From DASRDZ01 sp035569495 (lineage in GTDB: Bacteria > Chloroflexota > Dormibacteria > Aeolococcales > Aeolococcaceae), in contig DATMMX010000033.1 in the NCBI GenBank assembly GCA_035569495.1, positions 1-64,000 of the forward strand: a stretch of DNA of 64,000 nt. Direction: 5' to 3'. A model generated the notes under the pieces. That model worked only from the letters and a program-made list of their open reading frames with translations, did not search any database and was not told where the DNA came from. Within the stretch, counting starts at the first letter, position 1. The number at the start of each line of letters is the position of its first letter. The translations under genes were made by a program, and so were the position numbers. Positions 1-8,226 of the stretch are shown in pieces.

Positions 1-519
1 GCCGTCGCCCCCGGCGACGCGGGGGTTCCTGCGAACGCGAACGGCGGTGGCATGACGCTGTGGACGTGTCCGCCGGCCAGCCCCTGCCATGCCAGCGCTC
101 CGGTGCCGGTCCAAGCCGGGGCCAGCCTGGCCGTCGCACCCGACTTCGCCGAACGACCGATACTCGTCGCGTACCAGCCCGCCCAGGCCGTCGTGTCGAA
201 CGACGGTGGACGTTCCTTCTCCACGATGCGACTGCCTGACGGAACGTCGCAAGTGACATGGATCGCCCTCGCCTCCAACGATCAGGCAACGTCACGCTGG
301 CTCGTCGGGCGACGCGGCCAGAACACGATCTTGGAATTCTCGCCAAGCCTCGATGGCACGTGGCACCAAGTCGACTATGGACTGCCACAGATCACCGCAT
401 CGGGCGGGCGCGTGGTGCCGATCGGTGGGCATCGCGCCCTGTACCTGTCGGACCGCGGCGGCTTTGTGTGCACCAACGACGACGGCGGCCATTGGCAGCC
501 GCGCTGTCCCGCCGCCTGA
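1..519 (+). CDS. C-terminal part of a beta-propeller (BNR/sialidase-like repeat) exported protein, 5' truncated by window edge
   Basis: The frame is open from base 1, so the true start lies upstream; an internal ATG at 52 is not convincing as the start. The visible part contains Asp-box-like repeats (VSNDGGRSFST near residue 65, TNDDGGHWQPRC at the very end) typical of BNR, Ycf48 or sialidase-like beta-propellers. In these each blade has an S/T-x-D-x-G-x-x-W/F turn. No catalytic residues can be assigned, and such proteins are commonly secreted or surface proteins. It is followed by a separate secreted protein gene. The fold family is fairly sure; the function is unknown. Confidence 0.7.
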   Translation, partial: AVAPGDAGVPANANGGGMTLWTCPPASPCHASAPVPVQAGASLAVAPDFAERPILVAYQPAQAVVSNDGGRSFSTMRLPDGTSQVTWIALASNDQATSRWLVGRRGQNTILEFSPSLDGTWHQVDYGLPQITASGGRVVPIGGHRALYLSDRGGFVCTNDDGGHWQPRCPAA

Positions 520-612
520 TTGCAGAACGTGGTACGCGCTGACGTTTAATTGCGTCTGCGCTCACCCAGGAGCGCCTTGAGACGAAAGGGCCTGCGGGAC
601 CCCGGCATCGTG

Positions 613-631
613 CCGGTGTGGGCCACACCGG
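613..631 (+). promoter_or_regulatory. Hairpin touching the ribosome-binding site of the gene at 644
   Basis: The arms CCGGTGT (613-619) and ACACCGG (625-631) form a perfect 7-bp stem with a 5-nt loop. The 3' arm ends on the first G of the strong Shine-Dalgarno GGGGAGG (631-637), which is 6 nt before the ATG at 644. It could modulate translation or act as a weak terminator for the upstream gene, although no T tract follows. Its role is inference. Confidence 0.35.
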
Positions 632-643
632 GGGAGGTCACGG

Positions 644-1297
644 ATGTACCCAGGATCGGGTGCTGGTGCGCGCACGTCGCAACGAAGACGGCTGCTCGCG
701 CGTCTGTTGGCGGGATCTGTGCTGTCGAGCGGGCTGGCATTGGCCGCGACAGGAGAGGTGGCAACGGCAACAGGAGGCGAGACCGGGTCCGTGGCGGTGA
801 CCGGCCTGCAGGTGTCCGTTCAACTCGGGTGTGTCTCGTGTCCGTTGAATTTCTCGGCAACGTCATCCGGCAACATCGCCGGCGTCGACGGAACGACGCC
901 CTACGACGCGACCTGGACAGCCCTCAACATGAGTGCCACGGGGACGTACGGCTCGTCCTGCGCCGGGCCGGTGACGGGTGGCGTTCCCGCAGTGTGGACT
1001 GGTGCGGCACTTCAGCCGAGCACCGCGACCGTCCAGGGTGTCCAGCTTCATTACGGCACGTCGACGTTCACGGCGACAGTGACGCTGACCTTTGGAGGCA
1101 ACATCGTCGAGGGCGCTTTCGTACCGGCGACAAAACAGATCGATATCACCGGCGGACCCTCGCCCATCTCCGTAGTCAACCAGGGCATTCCAGGCAGCAT
1201 GCCGATCATCCCGCCGGTCCCAACGGTGCCCTGCCCCACCGGCACACAGACCTTCACCGCCAACGGCACCTTCCTCACCCTGGGCGCCGCCACCTGA
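644..1297 (+). CDS. Secreted protein of unknown function, 217 aa
   Basis: The start is supported by GGGGAGG 6 nt upstream. Residues 1-43 form an export signal: an Arg-rich n-region (SQRRRLLARLL, weakly twin-arginine-like), a hydrophobic stretch to about residue 36, then small residues. The mature part is Thr/Gly/Val-rich and probably all-beta. It has two close cysteines (LGCVSC) and two more (SC near 105, PC near 200) that could form disulfides. It does not match a family I recognise. Its 3' end is 4 nt from the convergent flippase gene. Envelope or extracellular location is inferred from the signal only. Confidence 0.6.
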   Translation: MYPGSGAGARTSQRRRLLARLLAGSVLSSGLALAATGEVATATGGETGSVAVTGLQVSVQLGCVSCPLNFSATSSGNIAGVDGTTPYDATWTALNMSATGTYGSSCAGPVTGGVPAVWTGAALQPSTATVQGVQLHYGTSTFTATVTLTFGGNIVEGAFVPATKQIDITGGPSPISVVNQGIPGSMPIIPPVPTVPCPTGTQTFTANGTFLTLGAAT

Positions 1298-1301
1298 ACA
1301 C

Positions 1302-2789
1302 CTACGGCGCTGGCGCGCCGCCCCGCCGCAGGCGGAGGCTTTCGCGCGCCAGCCGCCACTCACTGCGCGACACGCCGCCGGTGATCGCCAGCGTGGCCAC
1401 GTAGACCACGGCGGCCACCGCCACGACGATGGCAACGTGGTGGTTGCGGAGCGCATACGACACCGCAGCCACCACAGCGCCACTGAGCGCAATCGGGATC
1501 GCCGGCCGCAACCAGGGCATGCGCCCGAGATACCGCGCCAGGGCGATGTAGCCCGCGACGAAGAGGAACACCTCGGTGATCAGCGTGGCCCACGAGGCGG
1601 CGAGGTAGCCGTCGGCAAAGGCGAAGCGCGGGATCATCACCAGGTTGAGCGTCACGTTGACGACGATGCTCAGCCCGGCCAGCAGCGCGAAGGTGAGCTG
1701 CTTGTCCATCGCGCCCAGCGCGAAGATGAACGAGTTGTTCACGAATATCAGCAGCAGCGACGCGCCGAGGATGCGCAGCGCGGGAATGCTCTGCTCGAAG
1801 GGCACGTGGGTGATGTGGATGATCTGCGGCGCCAGGATCACGCAGGCCACCGCCACCGGCATGCCCAGCGCGGCAAGCAGGCGGTAGGCGCGCGTGTACG
1901 CGTCGCGCATCGGGTCGCGGCCGCGCAGGTGGATCACCGCCAGGGCGGGGAAGACGGCGCTCATCGCCGCCTGGGGGATGAACGAGAGCCCGTCGAGGAA
2001 CTTGTAGGCCGCGTTGTAGTAGGCGACCTGGGCGTCGCCGCGCAGCGACTTGAGGATCACCACGTCGATGCGGAAGTAGATGGTCGAGAGCACGAAGGCC
2101 AGAGCGAACGGCAGCCCGCTGCGCAGCAGCTTGCGCAGCAATGCGCTGTTCCACACCAGGCGAAGCCGCGTGTAGCGCCGCTGCGTGATCACCGCCGCAT
2201 ACACCGCGGTGAACGCATACGACGCGGCATACGCCCACACGAATGCGGCAACGCCCTGCTTGAAGACCGCGGCGAGCACCGTCGCCACCAGCAGCACCAC
2301 CGTCTCGCCCGCGATGGCCACCACCTCGTAGCGCATCTCGCCAGTGGCGTAGAAGGTGGAGCGCAGCAGGTTGGCCACCGAGGTCGCCACCAGCAGCGCG
2401 AACACGGGGCCGACCAGCGGCAGCAGGTCGGGGGCGAGCAGCCACACCGACACCGCCAGGATCACGCCGCTCAGCGCGCCCAGCGGCACCTTGGCGGCGA
2501 GCGTGGTGCCCAAAAACGCGCCGAGGTCGTCGAGGCGTCGCGAGGCCTCGCGGACGAAGACCACCTGCAGGCCGAGGTCGGCGAAGATGCTGGCGATGTT
2601 GGAGAAGACCACGATGGCGGCGAACTTGCCGTAGCCGGTGGCGCCCAGGGCGTTCTGGGTGACGATGACGGTGGCGAAGACCAGCACCTTGCTCAGCGAC
2701 CGCGCCGTGAAGAGCAGCGCGGTGTTGCGCACGGTGCGCCGAGCCAGGCTCACGGGGTCTCGCCGGGATGCGATCGTCGCCGCACTCAC
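1302..2789 (-). CDS. Wzx/MOP-superfamily polysaccharide flippase, 495 aa
   Basis: This is a polytopic membrane protein with about 12-14 hydrophobic segments. Its N-terminus has the pattern of lipid-linked oligosaccharide flippases (RNTALLFTARSLSKVLVFA, then GATGYGKFA). Wzx proteins move undecaprenyl-linked sugar units across the membrane. The frame is open far upstream, but that part is a shadow of the next gene. The GTG at 2789 overlaps the stop of the upstream ligase-like gene as GTGA and gives a normal family length. The gene is probably translationally coupled to that neighbour, and together they suggest export and polymerisation of a surface glycan. Confidence 0.85.
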   Translation of the reverse strand: MSAATIASRRDPVSLARRTVRNTALLFTARSLSKVLVFATVIVTQNALGATGYGKFAAIVVFSNIASIFADLGLQVVFVREASRRLDDLGAFLGTTLAAKVPLGALSGVILAVSVWLLAPDLLPLVGPVFALLVATSVANLLRSTFYATGEMRYEVVAIAGETVVLLVATVLAAVFKQGVAAFVWAYAASYAFTAVYAAVITQRRYTRLRLVWNSALLRKLLRSGLPFALAFVLSTIYFRIDVVILKSLRGDAQVAYYNAAYKFLDGLSFIPQAAMSAVFPALAVIHLRGRDPMRDAYTRAYRLLAALGMPVAVACVILAPQIIHITHVPFEQSIPALRILGASLLLIFVNNSFIFALGAMDKQLTFALLAGLSIVVNVTLNLVMIPRFAFADGYLAASWATLITEVFLFVAGYIALARYLGRMPWLRPAIPIALSGAVVAAVSYALRNHHVAIVVAVAAVVYVATLAITGGVSRSEWRLARESLRLRRGGAPAP

Positions 2790-4138
2790 GAGCCGGGTGC
2801 GGGCGGACGCGCGGCCGGGAAGCGGCCGGTGCGCCGCGGGATGTCGGCGGGCATGGGCAGCTCGGCGGGCTCGATGTCCGCCGCCGCGCCCGGCAGCGGC
2901 AGCCGCACCAGCGCGCGCAGCCGCACCCGCGACAAGCGGGCAGCGGTGGCCAGCAGCGCACAGACGCCGAGCGACATCACCGCGAGGTCCGCGGTCATGA
3001 AGGTGGTGTCGAGGAGGCCGCCGGCGAAGACCGCCAGCAGCGCCGCGCCCGCGCCGACGACGAACGGCCGCAGCGAGGGTGAGGCCGAGCGCAGCGCCAC
3101 CAGCCAGCGCAGCGACCGCCATCCGAACCACAGCAGCCCGGCCAGCCCGACCACGCCGAGGCGCAGCCAGAAGGCGAGCACCAGGTTGCTGGGGTCGTCG
3201 CGGTGGGCCACGTCGACGGGCTCGAACGACGCATCGCGCATGCCCAGCGCGCCCACACCGGCGCCGGCAAGGGGATGGGCGCGGACCATGGCCGCCGCGT
3301 CCTGCCAGAGCTGGCCGCGCGAGTCGACGCCGGCCACCGGACCGCCGCCGGTGCGGATGCCCTCGGCCACCGAGGAGCGCGCCGGCGCGGCCAGCAGCGC
3401 AGCCATCCCCAGCGCCGCCATGGCGGGCACGACCACGCCGAGCACCCGGCGCCGCCGCCCGTGAGTTACTGCCAGAGCCAGCACGAACACCACGGCCCCG
3501 AGCGACAGCCACGCCGCCTGGCTCAGGGTCATCACGGCCGCCGGCAGGGCCAGGAGCAGGAAGGCCAGCGGCCCCACCCGGTCGGCGCGCCAGAAGCGGC
3601 CGGGAGAGAGCAGCACCAGCGACCCCGCCAGGGCGATCAGCGGCGTCAGCAGCAGTCCGGCAGCGGCCGCGCGCGGGTACCAGTAGATCGGCGGCGAGGC
3701 GAGCAGGTCGGGCACGCCGGCCACGCCCGCATGGATCACTGCGGCCAGCACCAGCCCGGCGACCACGGCGCCGCCGGCCAGCATGGCGCGCACGAAGCGC
3801 CCCATCTCACCGGTGCCGGTGAGCACCGAGCAGGCGACGCCGAAGAGCAGCGCCGGCTCGACGAAGGCCACCCGCAGCATGTCCCAGGCGGCGAGCCGGT
3901 CGGGGCTCACCGTCAGCGCGACGGGGAACGCGGCCACCACCAGCAGCATCGGCCCGGTGAACGCGCCCGGCCAGCGCGGCCGCACCCCCGACGCGTACGC
4001 CTCCACCCCATAGACGAGGATGGTGGCGACGACGGCGATCTCCAGCGCTGAGGTCGAGAGCGGCCCGACATGGACGCGGAGGAGGTAGGCCGGCAGGGCG
4101 GCCGCCGTGACGTACACGAGCGCCCGGCTGGCTCTCAT
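2786..4138 (-). CDS. O-antigen ligase/polymerase-like (Wzy/WaaL) membrane protein, 450 aa
   Basis: The protein is almost wholly hydrophobic with about 11-12 transmembrane segments. A large loop near residues 270-330 is followed by the C-terminal pattern DDPSNLVLAFWLRLGVVG, which resembles the N-x-x-L region of O-antigen ligase (Wzy_C) proteins. These polymerise or ligate lipid-linked glycan repeats outside the membrane. ATG 4138 (MRASRAL) is chosen because upstream in-frame residues are Arg/Gly-rich and not protein-like. Its stop overlaps the flippase start. A methyltransferase is divergent on the other side of the 105-bp spacer. Confidence 0.8.
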   Translation of the reverse strand: MRASRALVYVTAAALPAYLLRVHVGPLSTSALEIAVVATILVYGVEAYASGVRPRWPGAFTGPMLLVVAAFPVALTVSPDRLAAWDMLRVAFVEPALLFGVACSVLTGTGEMGRFVRAMLAGGAVVAGLVLAAVIHAGVAGVPDLLASPPIYWYPRAAAAGLLLTPLIALAGSLVLLSPGRFWRADRVGPLAFLLLALPAAVMTLSQAAWLSLGAVVFVLALAVTHGRRRRVLGVVVPAMAALGMAALLAAPARSSVAEGIRTGGGPVAGVDSRGQLWQDAAAMVRAHPLAGAGVGALGMRDASFEPVDVAHRDDPSNLVLAFWLRLGVVGLAGLLWFGWRSLRWLVALRSASPSLRPFVVGAGAALLAVFAGGLLDTTFMTADLAVMSLGVCALLATAARLSRVRLRALVRLPLPGAAADIEPAELPMPADIPRRTGRFPAARPPAPGS

Positions 4139-4243
4139 GCGACCGAGTATAGGAGGCACACGCCCGTTCAGGTGTGCGCCCCGCGCAAGGGCGCCGGGGC
4201 TGGCACCGGCGGCGATCCTGGGGCACACTGCGGTTCCCAGACC

Positions 4244-5170
4244 ATGGCTCCGCCCCGCGCCCACCGCTACGTGTTAGAGCAGCTCGCCGCCTTCGACGAC
4301 GAGGCCCTGGCCACCTTCCTCGCCCCCGGTGAGGACGGCGTCGACCCCGCCCGCCTGGGCACCGCGCTGCAGGGCGAGGACGTGGCTGTGCTGGCCGCGC
4401 GCATCGCCCGCGTCCTCCCCGACGAGGCACGCCACACGTTCGACCTCACCCGCAACGACCCCGCCGAGCCCGAGCTGGTGGCGCTGCGCCGCCGACAGGT
4501 GGTCGACAAGCTGTTCTGGGCGCTGCTCTACTGGCACGACCCGCAGGCCTACGAGGAGCTGGTGGCCGGCGAGCAGATCCACCCCGGCGTGCTCCAGACC
4601 CTCGACCTCGACGGCCGCGTCGTCGCCGACCTCGGCGCCGGCGCGGGACGCTTCACCCTGCACGCGGCGCGACACGCCGCCAGAGTGATCGCCGTCGACG
4701 CCGTGCCGCCGCTGCTCGAACGACTGCAGCGCAAGGCGCGCGACCTCGAGCTGAGCAACGTCGAGACGCGGCGCGGCAGCTTCACCCACCTCCCCCTCGA
4801 CGACGACTCGGTGGACGTCGCCGTGGCCTGCTCGTCGCTGACTTCGCACGCGCCCTGGGGCGGCGACTGCGCGCTGCAGGAGGTGGAGCGCGTGGTCAGG
4901 CCGGGCGGCGACGCGGTGGTGATATGGCCCGACGACCCCGAGTGGTTCTGCGCGCGCGGCTTCCGCTACATGGCGCTGCCCGGGGCGGCGGAGATGCACT
5001 TTCGCGACGTCGGCTCGGCCGCGCGCATCTGCGCCGACTTCTACTCCGACGAGGCGGCGCAGTGGGTGCGCGACAACCACGCGCGCGTGGTTCCCTTCGC
5101 GGTGCTGGGAGTCTCGCCGCCGTCGGACGCCTGCTTCAAGCGCGTCGGCGCGGCTACTCCTTCTCGGTGA
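4244..5170 (+). CDS. Class I SAM-dependent methyltransferase, 308 aa
   Basis: Motif I is clear (VVADLGAGAGRF near residue 128). It is followed by an acidic residue ending strand 2 (VIAVDAV) and a motif resembling LPLDDDSVDVAVACSS, as in Methyltransf_11 proteins. The N-terminal 110 residues are helical and not recognised. ATG 4244 is chosen because the upstream in-frame sequence lies in the divergent promoter region. The substrate is unknown; the neighbouring glycan genes allow but do not prove a sugar or lipid substrate. The 3' end overlaps the convergent glycosyltransferase by 17 bp. Confidence 0.85.
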   Translation: MAPPRAHRYVLEQLAAFDDEALATFLAPGEDGVDPARLGTALQGEDVAVLAARIARVLPDEARHTFDLTRNDPAEPELVALRRRQVVDKLFWALLYWHDPQAYEELVAGEQIHPGVLQTLDLDGRVVADLGAGAGRFTLHAARHAARVIAVDAVPPLLERLQRKARDLELSNVETRRGSFTHLPLDDDSVDVAVACSSLTSHAPWGGDCALQEVERVVRPGGDAVVIWPDDPEWFCARGFRYMALPGAAEMHFRDVGSAARICADFYSDEAAQWVRDNHARVVPFAVLGVSPPSDACFKRVGAATPSR

Positions 5171-6683
5171 CCGTGTACTCCAGGTAGGCGCCGAACATCA
5201 GCCGCGTCTGCGCCTCCAGCGCGGGAATGACGCTCAGGGCAAGTCCCACCACGGGATAGAGGAAGAGCTGCAGGTCTGCGTAGCGACGCCGCCACCACCT
5301 CCACTCCACCGGCTTGGGACACATGCGCCGGTCGACGCCGATCAGGGTGAAGGTGTTGAGCAGCGTCAGGGTGAGCACGCCCGCGGTGGTGTAGCCGATC
5401 ATCGTTGCCGCGGTGGAGAGCGCGTAGTCGAGGTCGATGAGCGCGGGCAGCGAGCCGCCGAGGAAGAGCAGCACCGGCAGCGTCGTCCAGGTCAGGTGGT
5501 TGAAGACCAGGTTCATGTAGCGGTGCGCCCTCAGCTTCCAGGGGATCTCGGGGTGCCGCAGCATGCGCGTGGTCACGTAGGCGATGTCGGTGACTCCCCA
5601 CGCCCAGCGCTTGATCTGGTTGTACTGGGAGACGTGGGTTCCGCGGTAGTCGCCGGCGCGCGGCGCGTCGCCGAAGACCGGCAGGAAGGCGGGCCGCACG
5701 CGCAATCGCGAGCCGTACTTGAAGAACGCCTTCCAGAAGAAGCGCGAGTCCTCGGGGATGACGTCGTCGTCCCAGTAGCCCACCTCGCTGAGCAGGTTGA
5801 GCGACATGGAGTACGAGGAGAACATCACCAGGCGATGTGGGTTGTCGTGCAGGAACATCTGCCACTGTGTCGCCGCCGTGGCCATCACCCGCACCGCGGC
5901 GGGGACGCGCCACAGGTTGTTCATGAACACCGGGACGGGCTGCCAGATCGAGGTCAGCCGCGTGTCGTGCAGCGAGCAGAACTCGTGGGTGATGTAGGCG
6001 AAGTACTGGGGGTGGAGGCGGAAGTCGGAGTCGAGATCTGTGACCAGGGTTGTCGCGGGGTCGAGGCCGAGCTCGTCGCAGGCGGCGCGCAGCACCGGGC
6101 CGCCGTAGGCCATCGCCGCCGACTTGCCGACCACGATGCCGGGCAGCAGCGGGTCCTTGATGTGGATGAAGGCGCGGAAGCGGTGGCCGAACTCCTCGCG
6201 CAGCCGGGCGACGTTCTCCCAGCCACCCGTGTCGGTCTCGCGGGTGATGATCGCCACCACGCGGAGGTGGTCGGGGTAGTTCTGCTCGGCCAGCGCCTCG
6301 ACGGTGCCGCGCAGCACCTCGTACTTCTCGGTGTAGGTGGGCACCAGGGCGCACTGGGTGACCTGGTCGGGACGCGGCGCGCCGCCACCGGGCCGCAACG
6401 CCTGGCAGCGCTCCCACCAGTCGATCTGCTCGGTCTGCTGCAGGCGGCGCAGGGTGCGGCGCACCGAGCGCACCGTCACCGTGGTGCGGATCAGCCAGTA
6501 GACGTCCAGCAGGATCGCCCCGACGCCGATGATCCACAGCTTGGTGGGGTCGTTGAGGCGGATCGCGAAGCCGACCACCACCGGCGCCAGCAGGATGGTC
6601 CAGGCCACGGCCCCGGGGAGGATCTCCAGCAGTCGCTGCTGGGTGCGGGGCGAGAGGGCGCCCAGGCCACGGGCCGCGATCAC
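5154..6683 (-). CDS. Membrane-bound family 2 glycosyltransferase, cellulose-synthase-like, 509 aa
   Basis: Two N-terminal transmembrane segments (about residues 27-65) precede a GT-A domain. The domain has a nucleotide-sugar start (CALVPTYTEKYE near 125), the metal-binding D-x-D in VTDLDSDFR near 222, and the processivity motif QIKRW near 370. Three or four C-terminal transmembrane helices follow. The D, DxD, Q-x-x-R-W order is that of processive or bactoprenol-linked GT2 enzymes such as BcsA-like and hyaluronan-synthase-like proteins. It is probably part of the same surface-polysaccharide neighbourhood. The product cannot be read from the sequence. Confidence 0.85.
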   Translation of the reverse strand: MIAARGLGALSPRTQQRLLEILPGAVAWTILLAPVVVGFAIRLNDPTKLWIIGVGAILLDVYWLIRTTVTVRSVRRTLRRLQQTEQIDWWERCQALRPGGGAPRPDQVTQCALVPTYTEKYEVLRGTVEALAEQNYPDHLRVVAIITRETDTGGWENVARLREEFGHRFRAFIHIKDPLLPGIVVGKSAAMAYGGPVLRAACDELGLDPATTLVTDLDSDFRLHPQYFAYITHEFCSLHDTRLTSIWQPVPVFMNNLWRVPAAVRVMATAATQWQMFLHDNPHRLVMFSSYSMSLNLLSEVGYWDDDVIPEDSRFFWKAFFKYGSRLRVRPAFLPVFGDAPRAGDYRGTHVSQYNQIKRWAWGVTDIAYVTTRMLRHPEIPWKLRAHRYMNLVFNHLTWTTLPVLLFLGGSLPALIDLDYALSTAATMIGYTTAGVLTLTLLNTFTLIGVDRRMCPKPVEWRWWRRRYADLQLFLYPVVGLALSVIPALEAQTRLMFGAYLEYTVTEKE

Positions 6684-6829
6684 GAGGAGGCATGGTACCG
6701 GCGTGGGTTGGGTATACCGAGAGAGCGGCGCGCCGCCCGGCGGTCAGAACGTCGCCTGCGTCCCACGTCGTATGCTCCGCGGTTCGGAGCCCCCTTCCCC
6801 TTCTCTACGTCCGCCCTTCACGAGTGCCC

Positions 6830-7459
6830 ATGTCGCCACGTCGCAAGACCGACGCCAAAGCAGCCCCTCCCCCCTCCACCGACGCCGCCGCCACCCCGCC
6901 TGAGGACGCCGACGACGCCGCCGCGGAGGTCGAGGAGGAGGTCGACATCGAGATCGATCCCCTTGCCGTCGTCGTCGACGAGGACGAGGACGACGACGAG
7001 GACGACGTCGACCTCGATGACGATGATGACGACGATGACGACGAGGACGAGGTGATCGGGACCGGGATCGTCTCCGTCGCCATCCCGCCCCGTCCCGCCG
7101 CCAAGCCCTCGCCGGGGCGTCCGCCGTCGGCCAAGGAGGAGCCCGAGCCGCCCTTCTGGATCGGCGAGCGCGTCCTGCTGGTCAAGAACACCCGGCCACG
7201 CACCGGGTCGCCCATCGGGGACCACCCCGTCGGCGCCCAGGGCCGCGTCGAGACCGTGCTCAGCCAGACGGCCATCGTGCGCTTCGACCGCGCGCCGGAC
7301 ACCAAGGAGGTGGTCGCCTTCGAGTGCCTGGAGTCGCTGGACGAGGTGGCCAAGGCGGCGCGCGCCGAGCGCGAGGTGGAGAAGGCGGCCGAGGCCGCGG
7401 CCCGGGAGAAGGAAGCGGCCAAGGACGGGACGGCGGCGCCCGCGCCCAAGAAGAAGTAG
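6830..7459 (+). CDS. Highly acidic protein with C-terminal SH3-like segment, 209 aa, unknown function
   Basis: Residues 25-85 are extremely rich in Asp and Glu, including runs of 8-9 Asp encoded by near-repetitive GAC/GAT codons. Residues 105-175 look like a small beta-barrel (FWIGERVLLVKNTRPRTG ... GRVETVLSQTAIVRFD), similar in pattern to SH3 or KOW modules. The tail is Ala/Glu/Lys-rich, predicted helical, and ends in KKK. The ATG at 6830 (MSPRRKTD) is chosen over an earlier in-frame ATG in the GT2 promoter region. There is no signal peptide, so it is cytoplasmic. It may act as a nucleic-acid mimic or ribosome-associated protein, but this is speculation. Confidence 0.6.
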   Translation: MSPRRKTDAKAAPPPSTDAAATPPEDADDAAAEVEEEVDIEIDPLAVVVDEDEDDDEDDVDLDDDDDDDDDEDEVIGTGIVSVAIPPRPAAKPSPGRPPSAKEEPEPPFWIGERVLLVKNTRPRTGSPIGDHPVGAQGRVETVLSQTAIVRFDRAPDTKEVVAFECLESLDEVAKAARAEREVEKAAEAAAREKEAAKDGTAAPAPKKK

Positions 7460-7466
7460 GCGGGGC

Positions 7467-8192
7467 CTACACCGTCCCGCTGTAGACCCCGCGATACTCG
7501 GGCGGCAGCAGCGCAGCAACCCGCGCCGCAACCTGGTCGGCGAGCGCCTGGTCGTCCCGCGCGGCACTCAGCGACGGGGTGAAGACCTCCCCGTAGCGCA
7601 CGTGTAGCGGGACGCGCTGCGGGAAGAACTTCCCCCGCACCAGGGCGCGCTCGGTCCCCCAGACGGCCGCGGGCAGCACGGGAATCACCGAGCCGTCCGC
7701 CGACGCGCGCCGCAGCAGGAATCCCACCCCCGGCTCCACGCGCGTCATCCCCGGTGACGGCGCTCGCGTCCCCTCGATGAAGAGCAGCAGCCGTCCTCCG
7801 CGCCGCAGCACGTCGATGGCGGTGCGCAGCGCCTGCCGGTCCGCCCTGCCGCGGTCGATGGGAAAGGTGTTGGAGCCGCCCCACATCCAGGCGGCGAAGC
7901 GGTTGGGGAACAGCTCGCGCTTGGCCATGGCGAACAGGGTGCGCGGGAAGAAGCCGCCGTAGAGCAGCGGGTCGAGGTTGCTGAGGTGGTTGCTCGCCAG
8001 GATCAGCGGCCCCGGCGCGTCGGGGATGTTCTCGACGCCCTCGAAGTGGATCAGCCGCCACTGGTAGACCGCGCGGAAGCAGAGGCGGGTCAGCCCCGCC
8101 ATGAAGTGGTAGCGCAACGGCCGCCGGTCGTCGTCGCGGACGGGGAAGCGCTGGGGGAAGCCGGGGACCGGGCTCGGCATGTCGGCGCACAT
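7467..8192 (-). CDS. 1-acyl-sn-glycerol-3-phosphate acyltransferase family protein (PlsC-like), 241 aa
   Basis: The catalytic H-x4-D motif is present (NHLSNLDP near residue 68). The glycerolipid-binding block FIEGTR follows near 137, and the family FPIDRG and VIPVLPAA blocks are also present. These define the PlsC superfamily, which acylates lysophosphatidate during phospholipid synthesis at the membrane. The length is normal. A start 12 nt downstream (MPSPV) is equally possible. The 3' end lies 7 nt from the convergent acidic-protein gene. Confidence 0.88.
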   Translation of the reverse strand: MCADMPSPVPGFPQRFPVRDDDRRPLRYHFMAGLTRLCFRAVYQWRLIHFEGVENIPDAPGPLILASNHLSNLDPLLYGGFFPRTLFAMAKRELFPNRFAAWMWGGSNTFPIDRGRADRQALRTAIDVLRRGGRLLLFIEGTRAPSPGMTRVEPGVGFLLRRASADGSVIPVLPAAVWGTERALVRGKFFPQRVPLHVRYGEVFTPSLSAARDDQALADQVAARVAALLPPEYRGVYSGTV

Positions 8193-8226
8193 GGTGCCCC
8201 AGCCGGCCGGAGCCCTGCAGCCGTCC

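Noticed and set aside
1437..3464. Long plus-strand frame over the flippase and ligase genes
   Set aside because: Composition is His/Gln/Arg-rich shadow sequence; the minus strand encodes clear multi-helix membrane proteins.
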